A stretch of 6,061 bases of DNA from CADEED01 sp039930985 (GTDB taxonomy: Bacteria > Pseudomonadota > Gammaproteobacteria > Steroidobacterales > Steroidobacteraceae). How positions within the stretch are numbered: the first letter of the stretch is position 1; the number at the start of each line of letters is the position of its first letter. A model generated the notes under the pieces. That model saw only the letters and a list, made by a program, of their open reading frames with translations. It was not told the origin of the DNA and searched no databases. Below are positions 1-5,658 of the stretch, one piece after another. The DNA lies in assembly GCA_039930985.1 (NCBI GenBank), contig JBDTSV010000099.1, positions 1 through 6,061 of the forward strand, in the 5' to 3' direction. A program made the position numbers and the translations under genes.

Positions 1-1358
1 GCATAACCCGTGATCCGTGCGCTCACGATCGCGGCGTCCTGCAGGGAGTGTTCGTTCTGTGCCAGCTCGAGTTCGAAAGAGAACACCGAGCCCGCGCCCG
101 GATTGCTTCTGACCTCGAGGCGGCCGGCCATCGCTTCCAGCAGGCGACGCGTGATGGTCAGCCCCAGTCCCGTGCCTTCGATGCGGCGGCGATGTTCGCC
201 GCTGCGTTCGAAGGGCTCGAACAGCCGATCGAGGTCCTGCGGCGCGATGCCGACGCCCGAGTCCTCGATTTCACAGTGCAACACGATTCCGCGATCCTTT
301 GGCCGACAATCGGCGCGAAATTTCACGCCGCCGCTTTCAGTGAACTTCACGGCATTGCCGAGCAGGTTGAGCAGCACCTGGCGCAGCGCACGTTCGTCGC
401 CGGTGACGCGGGCGGGCAGACCAGCGGCCGGCAGATACTCGAACCGCAGACCCGCCTGGCGCGCCCGTACCCCCGAGATGTCGGCCACGTGCATGAGCAG
501 CTCCGGCAAATCGAAGACGCCGGTCTGCAGTTCCATGCGCCCGGCTTCGATCTTGGCGAGATCGAGCAGGTCGTTGATGAGCGTGAGCAGGTGTTCACCC
601 GATCGCTCGATGACCGCCACGCTCTCCTGGTGATCGGCTGTGAGCGTCTGGTCCCGCCGCAGTAGTTGGGCGTAGCCGAGGATGCCATTGAGTGGCGTGC
701 GCAGCTCGTGGCTCATGTGCGCGAGGAACGTGCTCTTGGCGAGGTTGGCGGTCTCGGCGAACTGCTTCGCGTTGGCGAGCTGCTCCTCCATTTCGAGGCG
801 CGTTGCCAGTTCGCGCCGCAGTTGCGCGTTGGCTTTCTGCAGAGCCTCGTTTACCGCTTCGAGTTCACGATCGTTGTTGCGTCGCTCGATCTCGGTGGCG
901 GCGCGCGTCGAGAAAATCCGCAAGATGCCGCGATCCGCCTCGTTCCAGTCGCGCTCCTTGCTGTCGATGACGGCCAGATGGCCGTGCACCTTGCCGGCGG
1001 CGCCGACCAGCGGAATGGCCAGGTAGCTCTGCGCACCAATCTTCTCCAGCGCTTCGCGCTCGACTGGAAACTTCTCGGCGACGCGGCTCTGGAAGGCGAC
1101 GATCTCCCCATCGAGCACGCACTCGCAGGGCGAACCTGCCAACGGATACTGAAACGGATCGGCGAAGGCGTCGTTGCAGAAGAATGCCAGCACGTCGGCG
1201 CAGTAATTGGCGTGATCGAACTCGGAAACGAAGGCGCAGTGCGCTCCCAGCGACTGCGCCAGCGTTCGCACCAGCTGCGGAAAGAATTCTTTGCCGGTGT
1301 GCGCGGCGACGCTCTCATCGAGTGCGCGCAGAAGCTTCAGACTTTGCGTGTCAGGCAT
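1..1358 (-). CDS. GAF-domain sensor histidine kinase, probably hybrid; C-terminus beyond window
   Basis: 452 codons are visible before the reading frame leaves the window. Residues about 19-157 resemble a GAF sensor domain (GSPCECV at 76-82, SYLAIPL at 111-117, GHLAVID at 126-132). A charged helical, probably coiled-coil linker follows (about 157-207), then a HisKA dimerisation domain with the H-box FLAHMSHELRTP (phospho-acceptor His217) and a HATPase domain with the N-box (NLLGNAVKF, 331-339), G1 box DSGVGI (366-371), F-box LFEPF (379-383) and G2 box GTGLGL (395-400). No membrane segment or signal peptide is visible, so a cytosolic sensor is likely; its ligand is unknown. The kinase core ends near residue 432, and the tail ends in ITGY, which in similar kinases is the linker into a C-terminal receiver domain; a hybrid kinase is therefore inferred. 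The start is supported by an AAGGGGG Shine-Dalgarno-like stretch 5 nt upstream. It lies 62 nt after bufD on the same strand, separated by a hairpin, so co-transcription is uncertain. Confidence 0.93.
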   Translation of the reverse strand, partial: MPDTQSLKLLRALDESVAAHTGKEFFPQLVRTLAQSLGAHCAFVSEFDHANYCADVLAFFCNDAFADPFQYPLAGSPCECVLDGEIVAFQSRVAEKFPVEREALEKIGAQSYLAIPLVGAAGKVHGHLAVIDSKERDWNEADRGILRIFSTRAATEIERRNNDRELEAVNEALQKANAQLRRELATRLEMEEQLANAKQFAETANLAKSTFLAHMSHELRTPLNGILGYAQLLRRDQTLTADHQESVAVIERSGEHLLTLINDLLDLAKIEAGRMELQTGVFDLPELLMHVADISGVRARQAGLRFEYLPAAGLPARVTGDERALRQVLLNLLGNAVKFTESGGVKFRADCRPKDRGIVLHCEIEDSGVGIAPQDLDRLFEPFERSGEHRRRIEGTGLGLTITRRLLEAMAGRLEVRSNPGAGSVFSFELELAQNEHSLQDAAIVSARITGY

Positions 1359-1379
1359 GAAAACCCCCTTGAGAAAGAC

Positions 1380-1405
1380 CGCGCCCGCCACCCCTGGCGG
1401 GCGCG
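1380..1405 (-). terminator. Strong hairpin ending the buf operon
   Basis: An 11-bp perfect stem (arms 1380-1390 and 1395-1405) encloses a 4-nt loop (GGGG in the minus-strand transcript). It begins 15 nt after the bufD stop codon. On the minus strand it is followed by GTCTTTCTC, a weak and interrupted T tract, so it may terminate incompletely and let some transcripts reach the kinase. On the plus strand nothing T-rich follows, so minus-strand polarity is preferred. Its position between two co-directional genes fits an operon-end terminator. Confidence 0.65.
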
Positions 1406-1420
1406 CGAGTCGTCAGCGAA

Positions 1421-1927
1421 TCAATGCGCCGGCACCGCGGCGGTTCGAATCAGCGGTCGGCAGCGCTGCGCCGAGCGCTTCTCCAGCAGCGAGTCGAGTG
1501 AGATCGGGCCGGCGCCGCAGAGGATGAGCACCGCGGCCATGTAGCCCCACAATACATGCTGGGCGAGCGCGGCTTCGAAGCCCTCGCTCCCGAGCACGTG
1601 CCAGTAGGAAATGACCGCCATGGCGTTCACGGCGAAGAGTCCGAGCGCCCCCAGTCGTGAGAAGAGGCCAAGCACCAGCAGTGTCGGGAAAACGAGTTCA
1701 CCGCTGGCGCCAACGACGGCTGCGAGATAGGGCGGCAACACCGGCACGTGGTACTCGCTGCGGAACAGCTCGAGCGTCACGTCCCAGGAGGTGACCTTGA
1801 GCCAGCCTGACTTCCAGAATTGCCAGCTCACATACAGGCGCGTGCCGAGCAGCGGCAGCGGACGCAGGTGATCCAGACCGCGGCCGATGGCTGCGTGCAG
1901 GTTGACGAAATCGAGCAGCTTGTTCAT
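1421..1927 (-). CDS. bufD: DoxX-family membrane protein of the bufferin operon
   Basis: 168 residues, a normal size for small DoxX proteins. An N-terminal stretch (about 24-46, with LYVSWQFWKSGWLK) matches the first DoxX helix and its following conserved W/K/G region. Hydrophobic membrane segments follow at about 66-90, 92-110 and 125-143; GELVFPTLLVLGLFSRLGAL (76-95) is typical of the family. The C-terminal about 20 residues are polar and probably cytoplasmic. DoxX proteins next to MNIO genes recur in bufferin clusters, where their role is unproven; a redox or membrane function linked to peptide maturation or metal handling is only inference. The gene starts 21 nt after the bufC stop, with GGAGA 5 nt before the ATG, so it is translated as part of the same operon. 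The bufD name rests on synteny more than on sequence. Confidence 0.88.
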   Translation of the reverse strand: MNKLLDFVNLHAAIGRGLDHLRPLPLLGTRLYVSWQFWKSGWLKVTSWDVTLELFRSEYHVPVLPPYLAAVVGASGELVFPTLLVLGLFSRLGALGLFAVNAMAVISYWHVLGSEGFEAALAQHVLWGYMAAVLILCGAGPISLDSLLEKRSAQRCRPLIRTAAVPAH

Positions 1928-1948
1928 GAAAGTCTCCGCGGTATTTAG

Positions 1949-2722
1949 TTAGTCATCGAGGACGATGCGCGCGAACGCGCCGGCCAGCATCAGTGAGCGC
2001 AACGCGCGCCCGAGGTCGAATTGGGGGTCGGCGGCGAGCGAGGCGTCGGTCGCAAGGCCGAGCGGGGTACGGCGCGCGAGCATGCGCGCGAAAGTGAAGT
2101 CGGTCGGCGTGAGCTTCACGAATTCGAGTTCGTTGGCGCGCCGGCGCACGAGCAGATACTCGCCGCCAGAATCGAGGTCGATGCTTTCAGGCGCGGCGTC
2201 CGGCTGATTGCTCTGCCAGATGCGCAGGATCGGATAGCGCGATTCGACCAGGCGCGTCGCCGGTGAGGACTCAAAATACAGGTCCGGATACCGATGCGCG
2301 GGAACCTGCGCGAGGGCGGCGGTGGTCGCGAGCTCGCAATCCGGTGCAATGGCTACGCACTGCAGCGCCCACTCGAGCGCGGCGATATCCGGTAGCCAGG
2401 CGTATTCGCCAGCCGCGAAACGGGCGCGCAGAAACTCCGCGAACGGCGTACCGACGGGCGTGAGATCGCCGCAACGGGACGGGTGCTGCGACTGAAAGTC
2501 GAGCGCGGTCCGCCGGAAGAAGTCCGCGCCGACCAGCCGCTCGACCACCGGAAATTCGAGTGCCAGGGTCTTGATGAATCCTTCGCGCAGATTGTTGCGG
2601 TAAACGCCGAGACGCGCGCTGGCTGAAAGGATGCCGTCATCGAGGTGGTCGCTGACGATGGCGTCGTTGTTCTCGTAGAGCGCAGCGACGAAACGAAGTT
2701 GCAGCTCACGCAGCGAGAGCAT
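1949..2722 (-). CDS. bufC: DUF2063 MNIO partner protein BufC
   Basis: 257 residues of the DUF2063 (HvfC/BufC) family. The N-terminal helical domain (about 1-120) shows the family signatures LRELQLRF (4-11), RLGVYRNN (37-44), FP..ERLVGADFF (57-69) and LPDIAALEWA (110-119). A second domain (about 130-257) has the SRYPILRIWQ stretch (161-170) and a C-terminal winged-helix-like region once described as DNA-binding. In MNIO systems such proteins pair with the DUF692 enzyme and are thought to recognise the precursor peptide and present it for modification; DNA binding is not supported. The chosen ATG overlaps the end of bufB by 17 nt and has GGAGA about 6 nt upstream inside bufB, which indicates translational coupling. 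A much longer in-frame extension upstream runs entirely inside bufB and is not used. Confidence 0.93.
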   Translation of the reverse strand: MLSLRELQLRFVAALYENNDAIVSDHLDDGILSASARLGVYRNNLREGFIKTLALEFPVVERLVGADFFRRTALDFQSQHPSRCGDLTPVGTPFAEFLRARFAAGEYAWLPDIAALEWALQCVAIAPDCELATTAALAQVPAHRYPDLYFESSPATRLVESRYPILRIWQSNQPDAAPESIDLDSGGEYLLVRRRANELEFVKLTPTDFTFARMLARRTPLGLATDASLAADPQFDLGRALRSLMLAGAFARIVLDD

Positions 2723-3578
2723 GTGATTCTCCGGCGATGCGATCGGCGTGATGGGCCTCGTCGACCAGCACCTCGAGTGCCGGGAGATCGATGTCCCACT
2801 CGATGAGTGTGGGCACGCGGCCGAAGCGTGCCACCGCCGCGGCATACAGCGCCCAGACGTCGTCGCAGACCCGCGCGTTGTGCGTATCGACCAGTAGCTG
2901 GTGGCCGTCGAGCATGCGCGTGCTATGGCCAGCGAGATGGATTTCTTCGACCGCATTGCGCGGCAACGCCGCAAGATAGTCGAGCGCATCGAAACCATGA
3001 TTGCGCGCGCCCACATAGATATTGTTGATGTCGAGCAGGATCCCGCCGCCGGTTTCGCGGGCGAGCGCGGCGAGAAAGTCCCATTCGGTCATCTGCGAGT
3101 CGCGAAACGTGAGGTAGCTCGAGACGTTTTCGATCAGCAGGCGCCGGCCGAGAGCCTCCTGCGCGCAGGCGATGCGGCTCACCAGGTGGCGCAAGGCTTC
3201 TCGCGTGTAGGGCAGCGGCAGCAGGTCGTTGGTGTGGCGGCCGCCCGCCATGCCCCAACAAAGATGTTCGGAGACGAGCACGGGCTCGTAGCGCCTGATG
3301 GCGAGCTTCAAGTGCGCCAGGTGCTCGCGATCGAGCGGGTCGGTGGCGCCGAGCGACAGCCCGACGCCATGCAGGCTCAGCGGATAGTCAGCGCGGATCG
3401 CATCCAGCGCGGAATGCGCGGTGCCCGCAGGCGCGAAATAATTTTCACTGTGAACCTCGAGCCAGCCCACGGCAGGTGAGGTGGCGAGCACGGCAGCATG
3501 GTGTTCGGCCCGCAGACCGATGCCCGCACTCGCGGGCATCGATCGCGGATCCGTCACGCTCGGGGCGTGCTTCTGCAT
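2706..3578 (-). CDS. bufB: DUF692 multinuclear non-heme iron oxidase (MNIO) BufB
   Basis: 290 residues, the usual DUF692 length, forming a TIM-barrel enzyme. Family signatures run in order: AGIGLRAEHH (18-27), GWLEVHSENYF (38-48), LSLHGVGLSLG (67-77), VSEHL (102-106), NDLLPLPYT (117-125), LLIENVSSYL (147-156), LLDINNIYV (181-189), EIHLAGH (212-218), LLVDTHN (228-234) and LIEWD (258-262). Likely iron ligands lie among His70, Glu104/His105, Glu150, Asp183, His214, Asp231, His233 and Glu260; the exact assignment needs structural alignment. MNIOs oxidise cysteines in ribosomal peptides using iron and O2. In bufferin clusters the reported products are thiooxazole-type heterocycles that bind copper. 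The substrate here is almost certainly BufA, encoded 13 nt upstream. The ATG was chosen because AAGG lies 8 nt upstream and bufA ends just before; another in-frame ATG (3539, Met14) is possible, but it lies within a strong hairpin and lacks a clear ribosome site. Confidence 0.95.
   Translation of the reverse strand: MQKHAPSVTDPRSMPASAGIGLRAEHHAAVLATSPAVGWLEVHSENYFAPAGTAHSALDAIRADYPLSLHGVGLSLGATDPLDREHLAHLKLAIRRYEPVLVSEHLCWGMAGGRHTNDLLPLPYTREALRHLVSRIACAQEALGRRLLIENVSSYLTFRDSQMTEWDFLAALARETGGGILLDINNIYVGARNHGFDALDYLAALPRNAVEEIHLAGHSTRMLDGHQLLVDTHNARVCDDVWALYAAAVARFGRVPTLIEWDIDLPALEVLVDEAHHADRIAGESHALAA
3518..3541 (-). other. Intra-operon RNA hairpin at the 5' end of bufB
   Basis: A perfect inverted repeat with 10-bp arms (3518-3527 and 3532-3541) and a 4-nt loop lies about 50 nt downstream of the bufA stop, covering codons 13-20 of bufB. 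No T tract follows on the minus strand, so it is not an intrinsic terminator. Such a structure could block 3'-5' exonucleases and leave more bufA than bufB message, as in other operons where a small abundant product precedes its enzyme. This role is inferred. Codon constraint on the conserved PASAGIG stretch may contribute part of the repeat. Confidence 0.5.
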
Positions 3579-3591
3579 CGTCCGCGCCTTA

Positions 3592-3852
3592 CTACTTGGC
3601 GGGAGCGGTGACGCTGCCACCGACGAGGCGTTCGCAGGTGCCTTTCGGAACCTTGACCCACTCGTTGGCATCGCCGGATTTGCTGCCCTGTCCAGCGCAT
3701 GCGTGCTTCGCGCCGGCGCAATCGTTCTTGCCGGCCTTGGCAACGCCGTAGCACTTTTCCGTGCTGGCATCGTCAGCGGCCGATGCCGTCACCGCGCCGA
3801 ACGCGAGCAGGCTGCCGAGAGCGGCGGTGATCAGGGTCGTCTTCGTGTTCAT
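3592..3852 (-). CDS. bufA: Bufferin precursor peptide, DUF2282, with signal peptide and four cysteines
   Basis: 86 residues. Residues 1-25 form a Sec signal peptide: Lys4, a hydrophobic core from about 6 to 22, and an ASA cleavage motif at 23-25. The mature part carries Cys34, Cys45, Cys52 and Cys73 in the DUF2282 pattern EKCYGVAKAGKNDC, HACAGQ and PKGTC, followed by a short GG-containing tail. In described bufferins the two central cysteines (here Cys45 and Cys52) are the ones modified by BufB, and the mature peptide acts outside the cytoplasm as a copper-binding protectant. This is the first gene of the operon, directly before bufB. Two ATGs lie in tandem (3855 and 3852); AGGAG at 3859-3863 is 3 nt from the first and 6 nt from the second, so the second is preferred. 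The peptide itself is an 86- or 87-residue product accordingly. Confidence 0.95.
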   Translation of the reverse strand: MNTKTTLITAALGSLLAFGAVTASAADDASTEKCYGVAKAGKNDCAGAKHACAGQGSKSGDANEWVKVPKGTCERLVGGSVTAPAK

Positions 3853-3858
3853 CATGTG

Positions 3859-3863
3859 CTCCT
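3859..3863 (-). promoter_or_regulatory. Shine-Dalgarno site of bufA (AGGAG)
   Basis: AGGAG on the minus strand is the strongest ribosome site in the operon. It sits 6 nt before the second of two tandem ATGs and 3 nt before the first, which favours the second as the start. A strong site fits the high expression expected for a peptide precursor. Confidence 0.75.
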
Positions 3864-3919
3864 AAAGTTGTTTGATGGTCTGCGACCCTGCCCATTGGCA
3901 CGGCCCGCGCTAAACAGAG

Positions 3920-3935
3920 AGCAACTGTCGTGCCA
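3920..3935 (-). promoter_or_regulatory. Sigma-54 (RpoN) -24/-12 promoter of the buf operon
   Basis: The minus strand reads TGGCACG-ACAG-TTGCT, an exact match to the sigma-54 consensus TGGCACG-N4-TTGCW. The invariant GG (-24 element) and GC (-12 element) have the required spacing. It points toward bufA; with -12 at position 3921, transcription should begin near 3909, giving a leader of about 55 nt. No convincing sigma-70 promoter for bufA was found in the same intergenic region. Sigma-54 promoters need an ATP-dependent enhancer-binding activator; none is encoded in the window. Confidence 0.75.
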
Positions 3936-3975
3936 GCTGCCGCCTTTCAAGGTAATCAAGAGGTTGGATAGTGAC

Positions 3976-3990
3976 GGTGGCATCGCCACC
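3976..3990. promoter_or_regulatory. Inverted repeat GGTGGC-N3-GCCACC, candidate activator site
   Basis: A perfect 6-bp inverted repeat centred at 3983, about 74 bp upstream of the start predicted from the sigma-54 promoter. Its half-sites are the same hexamer as in the repeat at 4008-4025 but in the opposite arrangement. Location and dyad symmetry suit an enhancer-binding protein site, though as RNA it would also fold at the 3' end of the desaturase transcript. Confidence 0.4.
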
Positions 3991-4007
3991 ATCATTGCGG
4001 CCTTGCG

Positions 4008-4025
4008 GCCACCAATTGTGGTGGC
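4008..4025. promoter_or_regulatory. Inverted repeat GCCACCA-N4-TGGTGGC, candidate activator site
   Basis: A perfect 7-bp inverted repeat centred at 4016.5, about 107 bp upstream of the predicted buf start and 33-34 bp (about three helical turns) from the second repeat. NtrC-type activators commonly bind two such dyads at about -100 to -150. There is no T tract, so it is unlikely to be an intrinsic terminator for the upstream desaturase gene. Confidence 0.45.
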
Positions 4026-4048
4026 ACGCTCGCCGCCCGTTGCGGGCG

Positions 4049-4810
4049 CTACCCGTGACGAACGATAGGAGCTTCGGTTTTGTTCACGTCGAGACAGATG
4101 AGCATCGAGCCGAAGCGGCGCGACGCGGCTTCGGTGAAACCGTATTCGAGCGGTGCCTGCGCCGGCGCGCGGTACGTGCCTAACAACTTGTCCCACACCG
4201 GCCAGTCGGCGTAGTTGCCCGCGTGCTGGCCGAATTCATGGTGGCGCTGGTGGGCCTCGGGACGCTGCATGAACCACTCCAGCCAACGCGGCGTACGAAT
4301 GTTCAGGTGCTGGATCAATTCCGCGACCGCGGCATACAGGCGGACCAGCGCCGCCGCCGCAGGTTGAAGTCCCAGCACGCCCAGCAATACGGCGAGCGTC
4401 AGCACGATCTGCGCCAAGACGTCGAAGGGATGTGCGACTGCGAAGCCGGCGGCGTCCACGCGGCGAGGGCTGTGATGGAGCTGGTGCAGTCCGCGCCACA
4501 TGACATCGAAGCGATGTTCGCTGCGGTGATACCAGTAGTAAACGAAAGTCCAGACGAGAAAACCCAACACGAAGCCGCCGCCGACGCCTAACTTGTAGCC
4601 GGGGATGAGGCTATGCGCCGCCACCCACTCCACCGGCAGATATAGCGGCAGCACAACGTTGATGACGCCATTGAGCGCGAAGAAGGCCACGCCGAGCAAT
4701 CGCCACAGACGGCGTCTGGGTTGTGACTCGCGCGGCCAGATGGCTTCCAGCAACATGCCGAGCAGGAATGCTGCGGCGAGAATGGGACCGACTGCGTCTT
4801 CGATGGACAT
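4049..4810 (-). CDS. Sterol desaturase / fatty acid hydroxylase family membrane protein
   Basis: 253 residues, a typical length for this di-iron membrane enzyme family. Hydrophobic segments lie at about 8-25, 38-60, 75-94 and 130-165. The histidine boxes expected to hold two iron atoms are all present: HRSEH (95-99), HQLHH (109-113), His127, QHLN (His168) and HQRHH (187-191), followed by the familiar NYADWPVWDKLLGTY (199-213). Members hydroxylate or desaturate lipids with O2; the substrate here (fatty acid, sterol, carotenoid or other) cannot be read from the sequence. The start at 4810 is chosen because GGAGGGAG lies 5 nt upstream; an 18-codon extension to 4864 lacks a site and begins with non-family residues. 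The gene is divergent from the DUF6624 gene, and its stop is 197 nt before bufA. A functional link to copper handling is not evident. Confidence 0.93.
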   Translation of the reverse strand: MSIEDAVGPILAAAFLLGMLLEAIWPRESQPRRRLWRLLGVAFFALNGVINVVLPLYLPVEWVAAHSLIPGYKLGVGGGFVLGFLVWTFVYYWYHRSEHRFDVMWRGLHQLHHSPRRVDAAGFAVAHPFDVLAQIVLTLAVLLGVLGLQPAAAALVRLYAAVAELIQHLNIRTPRWLEWFMQRPEAHQRHHEFGQHAGNYADWPVWDKLLGTYRAPAQAPLEYGFTEAASRRFGSMLICLDVNKTEAPIVRHG

Positions 4811-4876
4811 CTGGGCTCCCTCCGACTTGAGGCATAGACCCAGGGCCAGGGCGAAATATTGCAAGGCGGGTCGCTC

Positions 4877-4891
4877 TAGAATCCAGATTCT
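4877..4891 (+). promoter_or_regulatory. Candidate -10 box overlapped by a palindrome in the divergent intergenic region
   Basis: TAGAAT (4877-4882) is a one-mismatch -10 hexamer 30 nt before the DUF6624 start codon. It is overlapped by AGAATC-CA-GATTCT (4878-4891), a perfect 6-bp dyad that could be an operator. No good -35 is found at 16-18 bp; the only TTGCAA nearby is 12 bp away, too close. The 101-bp region also has to serve the divergent desaturase gene. Tentative. Confidence 0.3.
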
Positions 4892-4911
4892 TTCCGATCG
4901 AAGGACGTGTC

Positions 4912-5604
4912 ATGAGTAAAGCTGGATGTCTGGCGCGGCTGGCCTTGGTGTGGATCTCCGTCCCGGCATTGGCGGACGTCGCCTCAAACGTTGAAGCAAT
5001 GTGTCCCGATGCGATGCGCGAAGTGGAGGAACTCCAGTCTGGACTGAAGACACCCAAGTTGGGGAATGCGACGAGGCCCGCGCTTCGTCAAAACCTGCTG
5101 CTCATGGCAAGACAGGATCAGGAGGTGAGGGCATTCACCACTTCTTCCGGGTGGCAATTCGATCTGGGCAGCCCGCCAGCGATGCTGATGCGTGCGGTGG
5201 ACGCCGCCAACCTCAGGCGTCTGAAGCACATCGTGCATCAGGACGGATTTCCCACGGCGAAGATGGTGGGGCTCGACGGAGTGGGTGCCGCGTGGCTGCT
5301 GGCGGTGCACGCAGCCAGCGATCCGGATTTCCAGGGGAAGGTGCTGTCGTTGACCACCGGGCACGTGCGCCGAGGCGAAGTTCGCAGCGATCAAGTGGCC
5401 CTGCTCACCGACGATTGGCTCGCGGGCCGTGGCAAGCCACAGCGGTACGGCACTAACTTCGGAATGCGCGACGGGGAGCTGAAACCGCGGCCGATGGAAG
5501 ACGAAGCGAATGTCGACAAACGTCGCCGGAAGGTCGGCCTCGGAACTCTCGCGAATTACACCTGCATCCTGCGTGCGATGTCCGGATCAGCCGCCACACC
5601 ATGA
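4912..5604 (+). CDS. Secreted DUF6624-like protein of unknown function
   Basis: 230 residues. An N-terminal signal peptide (1-21, ending PALA before Asp22) suggests export to the periplasm; no lipobox follows. The mature part resembles DUF6624 proteins: a helical region (about 25-110) containing ARQDQEVR (66-73), then DGFPT (111-115), AAWLLAVHAASD (126-137), FQGKVL (140-145), a GEV..DQVALLTDD region (155-168), QRYGTNFG (177-184), a P.P.ED region (192-197) and VDKRRRKVGL (201-210). These blocks and their order support the family; no reaction is known to me. AAGGA lies 6 nt before the ATG. The gene stands alone on the plus strand, divergent from the desaturase, and is followed 54 nt later by the DUF3014 gene. 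Family assignment is from memory of the motif pattern. Confidence 0.85.
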   Translation: MSKAGCLARLALVWISVPALADVASNVEAMCPDAMREVEELQSGLKTPKLGNATRPALRQNLLLMARQDQEVRAFTTSSGWQFDLGSPPAMLMRAVDAANLRRLKHIVHQDGFPTAKMVGLDGVGAAWLLAVHAASDPDFQGKVLSLTTGHVRRGEVRSDQVALLTDDWLAGRGKPQRYGTNFGMRDGELKPRPMEDEANVDKRRRKVGLGTLANYTCILRAMSGSAATP

Positions 5605-5619
5605 GCTCGCGATGCGAGC
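5605..5619 (+). terminator. Weak hairpin directly after the DUF6624 gene
   Basis: GCTCGC-GAT-GCGAGC forms a perfect 6-bp stem with a 3-nt loop immediately after the stop codon. No T tract follows, so it may stabilise the 3' end or act as a poor terminator rather than a classical intrinsic one. Confidence 0.3.
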
Positions 5620-5646
5620 GGGAACGCCGCCGATATTCCCTGGTCG

Positions 5647-5652
5647 TATACT
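5647..5652 (+). promoter_or_regulatory. Candidate -10 element giving a leaderless DUF3014 transcript
   Basis: TATACT matches the sigma-70 -10 consensus at five of six positions and ends 6 nt before the A of the DUF3014 start codon, so the expected transcription start coincides with the ATG. No clear -35 element is seen at 16-18 bp upstream. Consistent with a leaderless transcript, the gene has no recognisable Shine-Dalgarno site. Confidence 0.35.
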
Positions 5653-5658
5653 GACCCT

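Noticed and set aside
48..1544. Two long plus-strand open frames (48-665 and 666-1544) opposite the histidine kinase
   Set aside because: They are antisense to a kinase with every catalytic box intact. GC-rich coding DNA commonly leaves open antisense frames, and their translations show no recognisable domain, signal peptide or ribosome site.
2723..3016. 98-codon upstream extension of BufC inside bufB
   Set aside because: It is a shadow of bufB in another frame; DUF2063 homology begins at the ATG at 2722, which has its own Shine-Dalgarno site.
3579..3770. 64-codon upstream extension of BufB
   Set aside because: It overlaps bufA out of frame, is Ala/Pro/Ser/Arg-rich and has no DUF692 similarity. 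The start at 3578 has a ribosome site and gives the normal family length.
3935..3955. Sigma-70 -35 (TTGAAA on the minus strand) for bufA
   Set aside because: No acceptable -10 lies 16-18 bp downstream, while the consensus sigma-54 element occupies that position.
4034..4048. CGCCCG-TTG-CGGGCG hairpin as a terminator of the desaturase gene
   Set aside because: The stem is only 6 bp, abuts the stop codon and has no T tract on the minus strand; it could have some other role but cannot be called a terminator.
3481..4068. 195-codon plus-strand frame crossing bufA and its promoter
   Set aside because: It lies antisense to bufA and covers the sigma-54 promoter and the inverted repeats; its translation is low-complexity and Ala/Arg-rich with no family resemblance.
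4811..4864. 18-codon N-terminal extension of the desaturase
   Set aside because: The internal ATG at 4810 has a strong GGAGGGAG site at good spacing, whereas the ATG at 4864 has none.
4859..4882. TTGCAA / TAGAAT as a full sigma-70 promoter for the DUF6624 gene
   Set aside because: The spacer is only 12 bp, well below the workable 16-18 bp; only the -10 was kept as a tentative element.
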